The position numbers were made by a program, and so were the translations under genes. A stretch of DNA of 64,000 bases from Paramecium tetraurelia (taxonomy: Eukaryota; Ciliophora; Oligohymenophorea; Peniculida; Parameciidae): positions 473,273 through 537,272 of the forward strand of contig NW_001799166.1 of assembly GCF_000165425.1 (NCBI RefSeq), given 5' to 3'. This document shows positions 25,165-36,165 of this stretch, piece by piece. Each line of letters opens with the position of its first letter. Within the stretch, counting starts at the first letter, position 1. Below the pieces are notes generated by a model that saw only the letters and a list, made by a program, of their open reading frames with translations, was not told the DNA's origin and searched no databases.

Positions 25165-28100
25165 TCATTTTTTGATTGGTTTTTTCCCTTGCTTTTTAAG
25201 TTCGGCCAATTTTTCTGCCTAAAAATTTGGGTTGCCTGATGCTTCATCTAACATATCTTCTGCTGCACTTGTGTCTAAACCTTCAATATTTAATTATTAA
25301 ATCTAATCAACACACTTCTGCAATGTATCAACATCAAAGTTTTACAGAGCAGTGTTTATTTTTTCTTGAATTATTGCTATCTTCCAATTATTTATAACCT
25401 ATCTGGCAGCACTTACCAAAACAGGATCTAATTAAGAAGGATCAGCTATTAATTTCTCTACATCCTCTGGATTTCCTATTTTTTCTTATTTGCATAACTA
25501 TTGTTATTAATGCACATCTTACATCGAACAATTATTACTCTTTCTTCATTAATTAAGTCAAATCCTATTTGATAGAATCTCGTTATTGATATATCTCTGT
25601 AAGTTCTTATTTGTATGATGACCTGTAAGATTAGAATTCATTAATTAAGATTTCTTTATTATCCCTATAATTGCTATATTTAAATAATACTTTTAAAGAA
25701 GTTTAATTTCTTCTCTCATTTTAAGATTTCTTTGGATAATTCCCGCAATCTCTTCCTTTCCCATCAAAATTCCTTCCACTATTTCTCTTTTCTACACATC
25801 GCTTCTTACATTAATCAATCCAGCATGTCTAGCATAGTGATCCATAATTCTATCTTATTCTAAATGCTATAAGAATTATGTAATGGCTTCATTAACATGA
25901 TTTTCAGATTTTGGTATTTATCTTTATTAAGGAGCAGTTTCAACTGGTGCCTCCACTTTTGATTATTTACCCACTTTTTTATCATCCTTTTTTGGTCCCT
26001 TTTTTTGGGCTGCTTACTTGGCCTCCTCTTCCCTTTACTTTTTTGTCATCCTGGGTGCATTTATAATAGCCTATTCCTCAGGAGTTAGTTCTTCCTTTAA
26101 TGTTATTAAATATTTTGTTCTTGATTTCTTAGCATTTACAGCTCTTCCTGGCTCTTTATCCTCCCAAGACTTTTTAATTGCTTTTTCTTTGTCTTCCTTT
26201 GTTGTATCTCTTACAAGCGCAACAGTGTCTGATGCAAATATTGTTGTGAACCAATACAAATTATCAGTTTCTTCAGATTTAAATTTAGCCTCTGGCCATT
26301 CTCGGAGATCAAAAGATGCTTAGATTACATAATTTTCATCTTTAGGCAAAGTAATATTTGAAAGAGTGACCGAATTGATTCCATAGTTATACACAATCAA
26401 ATCATCCCCGTGATACAATTCCAAACGAATGAGTCTTTCTCCTCTCATTTCAGACTCAACTATTTCTAATTCCTAAGCTCCTCCTTTTGTTTATTTACCT
26501 TTAGCCACTTACTATTACTATTAAGCTTATTGTCCTTCTGTTAATCTAACATAGATGCTAACTTAGGCCTCATTTGCAAAGATCCTCTCCCTAAAAATAG
26601 TACCGTATTTGGTTGGAACATATTTGTCATAATAACGAGTAGGTTCTACATTTTCTAGTTATGTGAAGGTGAATTCTTGATTGACTAAGAAATCTAATTC
26701 GAAGGTGCCTTCTTAAGTGTTGTATTAAGGAGTCCCTTCTAGTATAAAGTAGTATGTAGTTTAACTTCGAAGCATCATTCTTTAAGTACCATTAATGATA
26801 GATTCACTTTCAAATAAATTCTTATGAACTCCTTCTATCGTAGTAAGCATGAGATTACTATCAGGTGGTGGAATTTCGCATAATTTAATTTTGAGAAATT
26901 TCAATAATTGATTATCTGTTGTGCTCTTCAATCGATAAACAAATGATCCATTTTCCTTGTTAGAATTCAAAAACACTTTGAATCTGAAGTACACATAGTA
27001 TCTATTGGCTTCACATGCTGGATAGTCAATTTGAAAAGGATTATTTTTGATAATTTTCATAGTCAATCAAATAATCAAACACACTTTAAGTGCTGATTTT
27101 ATTATTAGATGTCAACCACATAGTGAAATTGAGTGGTGAGTATATATTCATTTTGAATATGTGATTTTTATTATCTAATAATAGCATCTATGAGCTAACA
27201 CATTAATTCAACAATTTGTAATCCAATATCGACTCGTATGTCTCCAAATCAAATCTTTATAACATCGAATAAGGCCTAATTTATTCATTAAAATCTTTAT
27301 TCTGAGAATATTTGGGTTGAAATCCAACAAGAAACGCAACCTATGCATTATCATCAGAATCAGGATCTCTTTGAACAATTACCATTTCTATATTGTCATA
27401 ACCAGCAATATCATTGTCTGGATTGCTTTGAATTTGCAAAACTTACATGTTATATCTCTTTGGATCATATGCTATTTGAATGTAATCAAAAAGACTTAGG
27501 AATTCTTTTTCATGCACCCAGAATCCACCTTCTCCTCTGTTAAATGGTTCTTGAGCATTAGAAACTGAAGAGAAATCCTCTAATGGTTTTACAGAGAAGC
27601 TATCATCAGTGTTCTTCATATTGGCTGAAACCACGGATTTATCATCTCCTTTGATTTCAGGAATATCATAATTAGGAGGTTTGTTCAGCTTATTAGCAAT
27701 GCATTTTTTAGCAATATATATTTCATCAGCAGCAAGAGGACTGAAAACAATCACTGGATCTTTACCTGAGACATCACTCTTTAATCTTAAGTATCTATGT
27801 TTAACAGGTTATTGACTAATTAATGAGATCCTTTTTTTATCATCATCTTGCAATTTTTCTTTAATTTCTTTCTTTCTTCTTCTCAAGTCCAGTTTCTCTT
27901 CCTTCGTCATCTTATTCATAGGAGTTTTGCAGAGATCAAAATATTCTTATCTCAATCTCAATTCTCTATCACTCCTCTTTTATGCATAAACCATATTAAA
28001 TCCATTCTCATTCTAAAATTACTCTACAATTGAATATGAAAAACATGTATTAATATTTGTATCTCCTGGTACTTTAGGAGGTTTAGGTATGGAATATGAT

Positions 28101-29524
28101 CGACTTAAACTTTCGAAAGAGAATCCCCTTTGAGTTTTTCTGAACCTTTGAACCTTTTGCTCATTTTCCTCTTACTACATTTCTTCCTATTGTTCATCCT
28201 ATTCTTCTTATTGCATTTGTTGATGTTAAGAAGGAGAGCCATTTTTATTTCTGGCTATTTCATAATTATCAAATTCCTTTTTGGGATTCCTCAATAACTC
28301 CAATTAATATTCTTTCTTAGATCTATTATTCGTATTTTAATTTGATTGGTTTTTATAACTATAAGTTGATACAAACACATCCTTCTAGACATAATGATTA
28401 TTATTCATCATATTGTCTATGATACCCCAACTGTTTATAGTCTTCAAATCAATAGTTTCAGTCAATAAACCCATCAAAGAGTACATAACAAATCCATCTC
28501 CAACCAAACTGCCCTTGCTTTGATAATCCCATAATTGTAACACTGCTTTACTGATAATCATCGGCCATAATTAATTCTTATCAACACTTTAGGGTAATAA
28601 TGCTTTGCCATCAAATGATGTGGGCATGTGATCAGAAACCTATATTTTTCTCTCTTTTCCCATGAAATACAATTTGACTATATATTTGCCATTTGGATTA
28701 TAAATTGGTGCTCCATCCTTTTATGGATAGATCTTGCTGGAGAGTGACTTTTGAGTAAAACAATCCTTAATATCTCTGTCCTTAATCTGCTATAATTATG
28801 AAGCAATCCAACGAGAATTGGGAGGTAATGCATCACTGCAAAGTAGATCACTTAATCTGACATCAGATGTCAGCTTAGGATTTTCATCAAACACTTCCTC
28901 TGCTTGTTTTTTCGTACCCTTTTTATTTTTTTATTAAGCTGCCTGTTTTTCTAAGAACTCCTTTCTTCTCATCTCCACTTCTTCAGGTGTCTCCATTCTC
29001 TCGTAACTCTCACAAATAGTCAAATGATGCTCAGCTTCCTTCTCCATGTAATGTATTTTTTCAACTGTTTCAAGTCTAGTCGAGTAATAATCATCATTCA
29101 TATTATATCGATTTTCTCTCATGTCCATGTAAGGTGGTTCATGTTCAGATTCTCTAACAATAATTATATATTTGTTACTATTGCCATCTTTATCTTAAAA
29201 AATTCTTTGGTCTCCTCCAAAATGGAACATATCTGTCAGTTTCAAAATTGCACTTAGTAAGTTAAGCTTCTCCCTATAAAAGATTTATAGCTTAAACGGC
29301 TTCATCGCCTGGCCATTCCTCAGGGTCAGGAAATGGTTGATACTCTTTTACATTTATCAATTTGTTTTACCCTGCATACTTTATTTGTTAATTTGTTCTG
29401 GTGCTTTAAGAGTTTTTGGATCTCTTGGCGGATTCTTGACACTCTATGGTATCACATCCTTTAATGGTGTGCCTACTCTAAATAGTTATCGGCCTTTTTG
29501 ATCCTTAGTTGTTTTAGGAGGCAT
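25165..29524 (-). CDS. Androglobin-like protein with calpain-type N-terminal half (one-base frame break)
   Basis: Four introns are needed (29345-29370, 29154-29178, 25665-25690, 25498-25522), and one extra base must be skipped in a T5 run at 27044-27048. That gives 1418 residues; without the skip the length is 3n+1. The N-terminal half has calpain-like blocks: SDALPPNSRWIASQLQQIKD, YIVKLYFMGKERKIQVSDHM, DGKALLPQSVDKNQLWPMII, then GFVMYSLMGLLTETIDL. I see no clear catalytic Cys, so it is probably non-proteolytic. The C-terminal part contains TTKEDKEKAIKKSWEDKEPG followed by RAVNAKKSRTKYL, which I match from memory to the region after the calpain part of animal androglobin. A C-terminal coil and Lys/Gln stretch follow. 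Androglobin acts in ciliated cells and sperm, so a ciliary role is inferred. No globin fold was confidently seen. Confidence 0.72.
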
Positions 29525-30040
29525 ATAAAATAATTAAATTAATAATAATATTAAGTTTCAATACATATTAGCTAATTGTCAATATCTCATTGTTTAATAG
29601 ACTGGTATTCCCTGATTAAGTGAGTTTGTAGTTAATTTTTTGAAATTGAATCATTTAAAATGTTACTTTTATAGCTTTATTTGATAATGATTATGGCTCA
29701 CATATTGAAATGATGTAATTTGCTTTGATTGCACTCATCATATTAAGGAAATTAAATCAAGGATCTAATTCTAAATCCACTATTGTATTACATATCTTCT
29801 AAAATTTTCAAACTCTAAACTCTCTTAATTTTCTCGAAGTAATTCAAAGTGAGCTTCAATCTACAATTCCTCCGAATGGAATTCTTACTTTGAATTTAAA
29901 TTCCTCCTTTCTTGCTTTCCACAATGGTAAAAGGGGTCTCTTTAATATAAATTGTGATTAAAAGCAATCAAAATATTAAAAACAACCCCGAAAAAAAGAA
30001 GTGTATTGTAATTAGATATTTTAATATTTAAATCTTTGAA
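29525..30040. other. 515-bp gap with coding-like but startless reading frames
   Basis: This gap lies between divergent genes. On the minus strand, roughly 29,990-29,745, a frame reads very like protein (RDPFYHCGKQERRNLNSKQE, then HSEELQIEAHFELLRENQES), but no ATG exists upstream of it before the next gene. On the plus strand a frame from 29710 (MMQFALIALIILRKLNQGSN) stays open to TGA at 30037-30039, two bases before the next start. Neither is convincing as a whole gene. A decaying gene relic is the simplest reading; Paramecium genomes carry many after whole-genome duplication. Confidence 0.35.
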
Positions 30041-31342
30041 ATGAATAAAAAGAATACTAAGCGTAAATAACACAACAAAATAGAGAAGGATGATGATTAT
30101 AGTGGCATCTTTGAAGAAATCTAAACCGATTTGCCGATTATTAAAAAAAAGTCAAAAGAACAACAACAAACAAATCAAATTCACTTTGAGTCCATTCGCA
30201 ACCAAGAATAGGCTAATCTCATTCGATGCCCAATAGAATCCATCAATATTGAATAGGTTGATTTTTCCCACTAATAATTTAGATTCTATAGGACATTTTG
30301 TATGAGTCTTCCAAAGAATCCCAATACTCTAAAACTCTTAAGCAGATCCTTCTTTTGGGGCAGCGAGAATTGAAAGACAAACAAAAATATTACTAATTTA
30401 AATGGCAATCATTAGGACACTCAAACATTAGTCGTTAGGAGTATCAAAGATAAGAGTAAATGCTAAAAGAACAACAATCTAAGGACATTGCTGAAATTCA
30501 AAATAATGTTATTGCTGAATTAGGAAGAAAGCGGGTGAAAGGATTTTAGTAAAGGGAAGATATCTTGGATGAATTTCGAATCAATTTTATGAAGAAAAGA
30601 CATCTCACACCCGATGGACCTGTGATGGAAGAGTTCCAATTTTATGTTGATCCCGAAGAGGCTAATCGATTGAAGAAAGATCAAATATAATTGTTGGAAA
30701 AATTGATGGAAGAGTCTCATCTAATTCCTGAAAATCACCCTCTTGAATTGAAGAGATACTTTAGTTAGCCAGAAAATATTGGACATCAACAAAGATATCT
30801 ACAAAGGACTTAAAGCAGTTATATATAAAAGTATTACCTTATTAATTATTGTAGTACTAATGAATAACATTAGAATGATGTTTAAAAGATTACAAATATT
30901 TCCAAAATTGCAGATTGACAAAATCATTAAGGATAAAATGGAGAATATGACACCCAAGAAAATTGAAGTAAATGTTTCTTAAATAACCCAAGCTTGAAGG
31001 AACTGCTCAAACTTGATGAGTAAGATATTCAAGTCATTCCCAGAAATGTTAGAGTTATGCTTTTGGATTCCAAATCTGATGAGTTATACACTGACAAGGA
31101 TTTCTAATTAGACTAAGCTGAAAGATACATAGAAGTGTTCAACCAATTGAAGGTATTATTAAGTTGTGTTACATTTATAGAACCAAAATTTTTATGAATT
31201 GGATTTAGAAAAGATGTTGGAACTTACAATTTATATTGTGAATAATACTCATTATCAATAAAAGTTTAAGTTATCTGAAGATAGAAAATAAGTCACGCCC
31301 AGAGAATTGCTGAATTATATTGAAAAATTATATAGATAATGA
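30041..31342 (+). CDS. Lys/Glu/Gln-rich helical protein, unknown function
   Basis: About 385-393 residues. Introns: 30257-30282 (26 nt), probably 30831-30854 (24 nt, in frame), 30880-30913 (34 nt), 30968-30999 (32 nt, ends GAAG) and 31153-31180 (28 nt). The first 70 residues are basic and disordered (MNKKNTKRKQHNKIEKDDDY). The rest is helical with several conserved-looking blocks: YSKTLKQILLLGQRELKDKQ, KRHLTPDGPVMEEFQFYVDP, LLKLDEQDIQVIPRNVRVML and TPRELLNYIEKLYRQ at the C-terminus. There is no signal peptide, membrane span or recognisable catalytic motif. The middle introns are long for this window and two have weak 3' sites, so that part of the model is less secure than the ends. No family assigned. 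Confidence 0.65.
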
Positions 31343-31400
31343 AAATGAATTATTTATTTTTACCAAATATAACTCAAATTCGCATTCAGCTATTAACATT

Positions 31401-31472
31401 TCCGGTATAGTCTAGTGGTTAGGATATCAGGTTTTCACCCTGGGGACCCGGGTTCAATCCCCGGTATCGGAA
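31401..31472 (+). tRNA. tRNA-Glu, anticodon UUC
   Basis: A complete cloverleaf: acceptor TCCGGTA pairs with TATCGGA (one G-U); the D arm contains TAGTGGTTAGG; the anticodon stem CAGGT...ACCTG-type loop reads GTTTTCAC with TTC at the anticodon position; the T arm is CCGGGTTCAATCCCCGG, with the invariant GTTCAA. No intron and no encoded CCA. It is followed within a few bases by T-runs that would serve as the Pol III terminator. UUC reads GAA and GAG, the dominant acidic codons of the neighbouring genes. It is not one of the special UUA/CUA glutamine suppressor tRNAs of ciliates. Confidence 0.96.
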
Positions 31473-31495
31473 AAATTTTTTATTTTTTTTTCGTA
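31473..31495 (+). terminator. Pol III oligo-T terminator of the tRNA gene
   Basis: Two T runs (six and then eight) directly follow the tRNA discriminator base. Runs of four or more T on the non-template strand end Pol III transcripts. Confidence 0.75.
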
Positions 31496-31533
31496 TTAAC
31501 AATTGCTTAAATCAAATTATGAAATAAAATTAA

Positions 31534-32846
31534 ATGATTCCAACAAGTATTGTAGTATGCGGAGGTGGAAATGGTTCTCATGCCACTGTGGCATCAGCAG
31601 GCCGTTTTGAAAACATTTAAGTGAATGTCTTTACCAGAAAGCCTCAAGATTGGAAACAAGAAATAGTGGGTTTGACAAAAGGAAGTCCATGGGAATCACT
31701 TGGAAATTTTGTTGGTATGACCTTATATTTTGAATTATCAAGGAAAAATTAATAAGGTTTCCAATAACCCCTAAGATTTCGCAGGGGCAAAATTATGGAT
31801 CATAGGAGGACCAGCTCATGTTCATCATGAAATATTGTAGAAGATTGCTCCATTTGTGACCAAGGATTCGTTTGTGGTAATTACAATTACAATATAATCA
31901 AGGGTACATTGTATGCGTAAGGTGGATTTGAATGGATGTGCAGGAGTGTTTTTGGAGATAGAATCAGAACCGATAACATCACTTACTTTGGTCTTTACAA
32001 TATACCTTGGCTATGCAAAATATTCAAATATGGAGAATCTGTAAGAATAATTGGACCAAAAACCAAGCTTTAATGTGCACTCTCAAATCTAAACAGGAAG
32101 GAAGAACTCTTTTTATTATTAGAGAAAATGTTTTAAATCCCTGTCCTTTAAGCACCCAATTTTTTGACTTTAACCTTAACTCCTAGCAATCAAATCATTC
32201 ATCCTGCTAGAGTCTATGCTGTATTTCGAGTATGATGATTATGTATATTTTTAGAATTGGGATGGTAAATAAGTTTATCAACCTAGTGAAGTGCCCACAT
32301 TTTACGAGGATTTTGATGATTTTAGTGCCTACATGCTCCAAATTTTGGATGATGAAATCTAAGCTATCAAAAGAGAGATTCTCAAAAGATACCCTCATTT
32401 TAATTTAGATCTAATCATACCAATTAAGGAAAGAATTATTTAATAATACGGTGATCAAGTTAAAGACAAATCTAATTTGAAAACTGTATTCAGAACTAAT
32501 GCTGGATATGCTACTATTTAAATACCTACCAAACCTGTTTAGGGAGGAGTGTAATTAAACACTGAAGCCAGAATCTTTTGGGAAGACATTCCTTATGGAT
32601 TATGCATTCTTAAAGTAATATGCTTGTAAATTCTAGGATCTTTCAGAAATGCTTGGTCTTTAAACTCCTGGAACCGATAAAATGATTGAGTGGCATCAAA
32701 AGTTTATGAATAAGGAATATATTCAAAATTCAAGATTAAATAGAAACCTATTAAAAGAAACAGGAGCTCCTTCTAAATATGGATTGGATACATTAGAAAA
32801 AGTATTAGGTCTTTAAGAGGTTTCCTCATAAAATCCAAAATTGTGA
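31534..32846 (+). CDS. NAD(P)-dependent opine (octopine-type) dehydrogenase-like enzyme
   Basis: The product is 403 residues after removing introns 31715-31742, 31877-31902, 32230-32254 and 32615-32636 (22-28 nt). The N-terminal Rossmann motif is TSIVVCGGGNGSHATVASAG, followed by VNVFTRKPQDW. The second domain carries the family motif NQIIHPARVYAVF, whose His is the likely catalytic residue, then helical blocks SEVPTFYEDFDDFSAYMLQI and EDIPYGLCILKDLSEMLGLQ. Opine dehydrogenases reductively couple an amino acid with pyruvate or another keto acid and oxidise NAD(P)H; in marine invertebrates this regenerates NAD during anoxia. Substrate cannot be deduced here. All four introns are needed to keep the two domains in frame. 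It lies just downstream of the tRNA gene. Confidence 0.85.
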
Positions 32847-33361
32847 AGTTTATAAGTAGTCTAATAATAAACATAAATATTAATAATTATATTTATATTT
32901 ATTACAATATATTGATATTACTCTGCCAAATATAATTTAAGAGAAGGAAGGTAGAAGGGATATTATCTTTACAGTTTTATATTAAGATAACAACAGATCT
33001 TACACTTAACTCGCCGTTTCGAGCAGTTTATCAGAGTATCATATGATTAAAGAGCAGTTTAAACAAATTTTGAAGTATCTATAGTATATGCTCTTCGTTA
33101 GACTGTCTGACATAACATAAAATTTAATATAAAAATAATAATATTAGTCTAAATAAAATAACAGCAACAACAACCTATAATAACAATAATCAATACTACC
33201 AAATACTAAAACTTATCAAATATGATATTTAAAGAAAGTTCTTAGCAATTGTGTTTTATGAATTAAGAACTTAGTTGAGGATAAGTTCATCCAAATTTGT
33301 CAGTATTGATAATTAAAATTATAAAATTAATTTCGAAAGAGTAATAATATATTTATCTTGA
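32847..33361. other. 515-bp gap with a possible structured RNA (about 32,920-33,115)
   Basis: No protein frame fits here. The central 200 bp are less AT-rich than the flanks and hold self-complementary elements. Read on the minus strand, CTCGAAACGGCGAG can form a small hairpin, and TTATCTT...AAGATAA a second around ATATAAAACTGTA. The decamer GAGCAGTTTA occurs twice on the plus strand (about 33,026 and 33,052). The flanks are plain A+T. I cannot name a family. There is a loose likeness to the U2 snRNA branch-site region on the minus strand (AAGTGTAAGATCTGTTGTTA), but the invariant GUAGUA is not intact. Confidence 0.3.
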
Positions 33362-34673
33362 ATGAAAGGTTTGCAGAATTAATTAGGAAAATCTACAGAA
33401 ACAGGATTTTTAGATAACAAAATAAAGATCTAACATAAATCGTTTCAAGAAGGACATTTAGAGATTTTAGAGAATCTCACATCTTCTATAGTCGGAAAAT
33501 CAATCATAGTTGAAGCATAAAGAATAGTTAAAGTCTTGGATCAATTAATTTAAGACATAGAAAATTGTCTCTATTTAGATACTGAGTTTATTACTCGTTT
33601 TTCAATTAGTAAGTTTTAAAAGGATGAAAAGTTGTAACTCACTGAAGAAACTATTAAAATATTACAAAGATAAGCAGAGCTTGAACAAAGATTTAAGCAA
33701 TATGCAAATTTACAGACAGCAATAGGTTAAGGAGAGGAGATAGAAGAATCAAAAAAAGTGGAATCCGATCAGTTGGAATAAGTACTGTATGAAAATTTCA
33801 AGATTTTGTTGAGAAGGATATAACATAATCCAAAGGAGCTCGAAATATTAAAAAGTATGAAGAAGAATGTGAATAACGAACTAAATGACTATTTGCATGG
33901 GGTAAAGTGCTTAAGGACCATAATGCTCAAAAAATTGAGTATTACATAAGCAGAAAAGAGCATTTAAATTTAACAGCTTGAAAAAATTAAGTCAAATGTA
34001 TATTTCATATTTAATTTTAGATAGAGGAATAAGAAAAGAAAAAACTATATTTAGAATAAGATTTATATAAATTAAAACAGTAAAACTCAAGAAATATTGA
34101 AGAGATGGAAGAATAGACTGAGAAATTAAAATAAGGCTTATGTAATTTGAAAATTGAAAAACAATAAAACACTAATAGCATAAAGAATTAGATAAAATCT
34201 CAATTTTAGTACCTTGAAAAGAATTAACAAACAAAAATAAATGAATTATAGACTTAACTCTAGGTTTTGAAATCAAAATTCAATAAATTAAAAGATGAAA
34301 ATACTTAAGAGGAAATCAAATTAAAGAGAATTAAGTAAATTCAAGAATAAGGTTTAACTGATGGAGTATAAAACTATGATTTGATGATGGAGGAATCATC
34401 ATAAAAATTACAAGAATTACAATAAGAATGTTCAAAAATAGAGTAATAATTAAGAGATCGAAAATCATATTTTGTAATAGTAGATGCACAAAAAAGATAG
34501 GAGTAAGAATTAGAAGAAAAGTTTTAAAAGTTAAAAGATTCTCATTAAATTGAAAAAGAGAAGAAAATGGAAGCAGCAAAACATATTCAGGGTTTTTTTA
34601 AATCCTATTAATGTATAATCTAAATATAATGTTAGCCTCAATTAAAAAGCCAAATAAACCAAAGCAGCAATGA
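33362..34673 (+). CDS. Coiled-coil protein with C-terminal IQ motif, DRC10/IQCD-like
   Basis: The product is 421 residues, with introns 33998-34020 and 34613-34635 (23 nt each, GTA...TAG). After a short N-terminus there is a helical domain (LEILENLTSSIVGKSIIVEA, LDQLIQDIENCLYLDTEFIT). From about residue 115 a nearly continuous coiled coil runs to the end. The last 30 residues contain one IQ-like motif (AAKHIQGFFKSYQ) and a basic tail ending KKPNKPKQQ. Size, coil and a single terminal IQ motif match dynein regulatory complex subunit 10 (IQCD), which helps regulate dynein at the axonemal nexin link. The match rests on architecture, not on an alignment. The second intron decides the stop: unspliced, the frame stays open for hundreds of bases of non-coding sequence. 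Confidence 0.6.
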
Positions 34674-34885
34674 TTTAACAATAATATTTATTGACCAAAA
34701 ATTCTAAAATTTATTGAATTAGTTTTTTATAAAATTTTCAAATATTGAATTGTAAAATAAATGTTATGTTATAATTAAAAATGATAAAATTGATATCTAT
34801 AAATAATTAAGGAGAAACATAAGAATAAAGTCTAAAATGTATTTAAAATAAAAGTTCTTAAATATAAATTAAAAATTTTGTTAAA

Positions 34886-35993
34886 TCAAAATTATTGTAT
34901 ATCAAATATTAATTTATCTATCACGATAAAGTTCTTCTTTGTAGTCGTTAAAGCAATTCCTTTATTATTAACATATTTTTAAAGACTATTGTTATGACTC
35001 AATTGTGTGTAATATTCTCTTTAGAACAATTTTCTATCCAGAATGCTTCTATTAATAGGACCTAATGGCTCACTATCTCTTTTGACATGCCCCCATAAGT
35101 GTTTATTTTTGATTAAAACATCCTTCACTTTAATGGGATTAAATGTCAACTCTTTTGGTTCTACCAATTTGTTTAATTCGAATTCTTCTTCACTGTCAGT
35201 ATCGATCTTTCCCAAACTTTGTTATTGTTTGATCTTAAAATCAAAGAGTTTTTTTGCTTAGATCCTAATTTAATCTGTATTGGACAGCTATTCGCCATCC
35301 ATAAATTTTTAATGAAAGGCTTTGGCGAGTTGAGATTCTTATTTATAGTAATAGATCTTGCTGATCAATTCGTATGCATTCAATTCGTATTCATATTCTT
35401 TGAAACATAATGCATATTTGAGGAATTTCTTACTATAATTTAAAGACCTTCTTAGATCACATTCCAAAAGATGTAGTTCTGATAGAAATTTATAGGCTAT
35501 CATTTTATATTTAAATGACCTGTTGCCATTGCAAAAGACTAAAAATTTTTACCAAACTTAGATTGCTTTTTAGAGTAAATTATTAATTTGTAATATAAAA
35601 GCAAAAGCAAAGACTCCAATATTATAAAGATTGCCTATCCTTGTTTGCTTTAAGTATCTCTTGATTAGTTATTATATTATACTTTAAAATAAATGAGAAT
35701 CTTTCCTCGATATCAGCAGGATCAGTATAATCAATTTGTTAGATTAATTTAACAGCTTATTATCTTCTATTGATGTAAGGGGAATTATCATCATCAAGAA
35801 GTTTGAACATTCTCTTCTCATCCTTTAAGAAATCATAGTCGTCCTAGAAGACCCACGGTTTCTTTTTTTTTGAGATAGAGGGTAGACTGATTTAGGAGAT
35901 GCTTCTAATACTTACCATAGTTGATTCATCATTTTTTTATTAGGTTCTCGAACCTTTAACGTTTGGAGAACAACAGTAGATACTAAACTTCAT
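34886..35993 (-). CDS. Helical-repeat protein, unknown function
   Basis: The product is 360 residues. One intron at 35658-35682 (25 nt, GTATAA...AAGAG) is needed; its 3' end GAG is atypical. Begins MKFSIYCCSPNVKGSRTQQK, polar and probably disordered. From about residue 60 there are paired helices in TPR-like spacing: INRRQQAVKLIQQIDYTDPA, IGNLYNIGVFAFAFILQINN, LLQKAIQVWQKFLVF, RSLNYSKKFLKYALCF and ELISKIYYYKQESQLAKAFH. Then comes an acidic linker (IDTDSEEEFELNKL) and a C-terminal block (LIKNKHLWGHVKRDSEPLGP). No catalytic motif or membrane span. The pattern suggests an alpha-solenoid scaffold, but I cannot assign a family. Confidence 0.7.
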
Positions 35994-36165
35994 TAAAATA
36001 TAACAAATAATAATAAATAAATTGTCTTAAGAAACTATTCTAATAGCAATATTAAATGTACATAACCCTTGTGTGAAATAAATGAGTATCCTGATTGCTT
36101 ATATAATTTAGATAAAATTGACAATTAAGTAATGTTTATTAAAGCAAATACTTTAAATTTAAGAA

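Noticed and set aside
29154-29320. Alternative exon order for the androglobin-like gene using a 28-31 nt intron near 29,290
   Set aside because: The canonical 25-nt GTAACA...GTTAG intron at 29154-29178 keeps a single frame through CNFETDRYVPFWRRPKNF, with no weak splice sites.
32960-33060. U2 snRNA gene on the minus strand
   Set aside because: Only part of the U2 5' region resembles the sequence, the nearly invariant GUAGUA branch-site motif is disrupted, and I cannot fit the remaining stems. Kept only as an unnamed RNA candidate.
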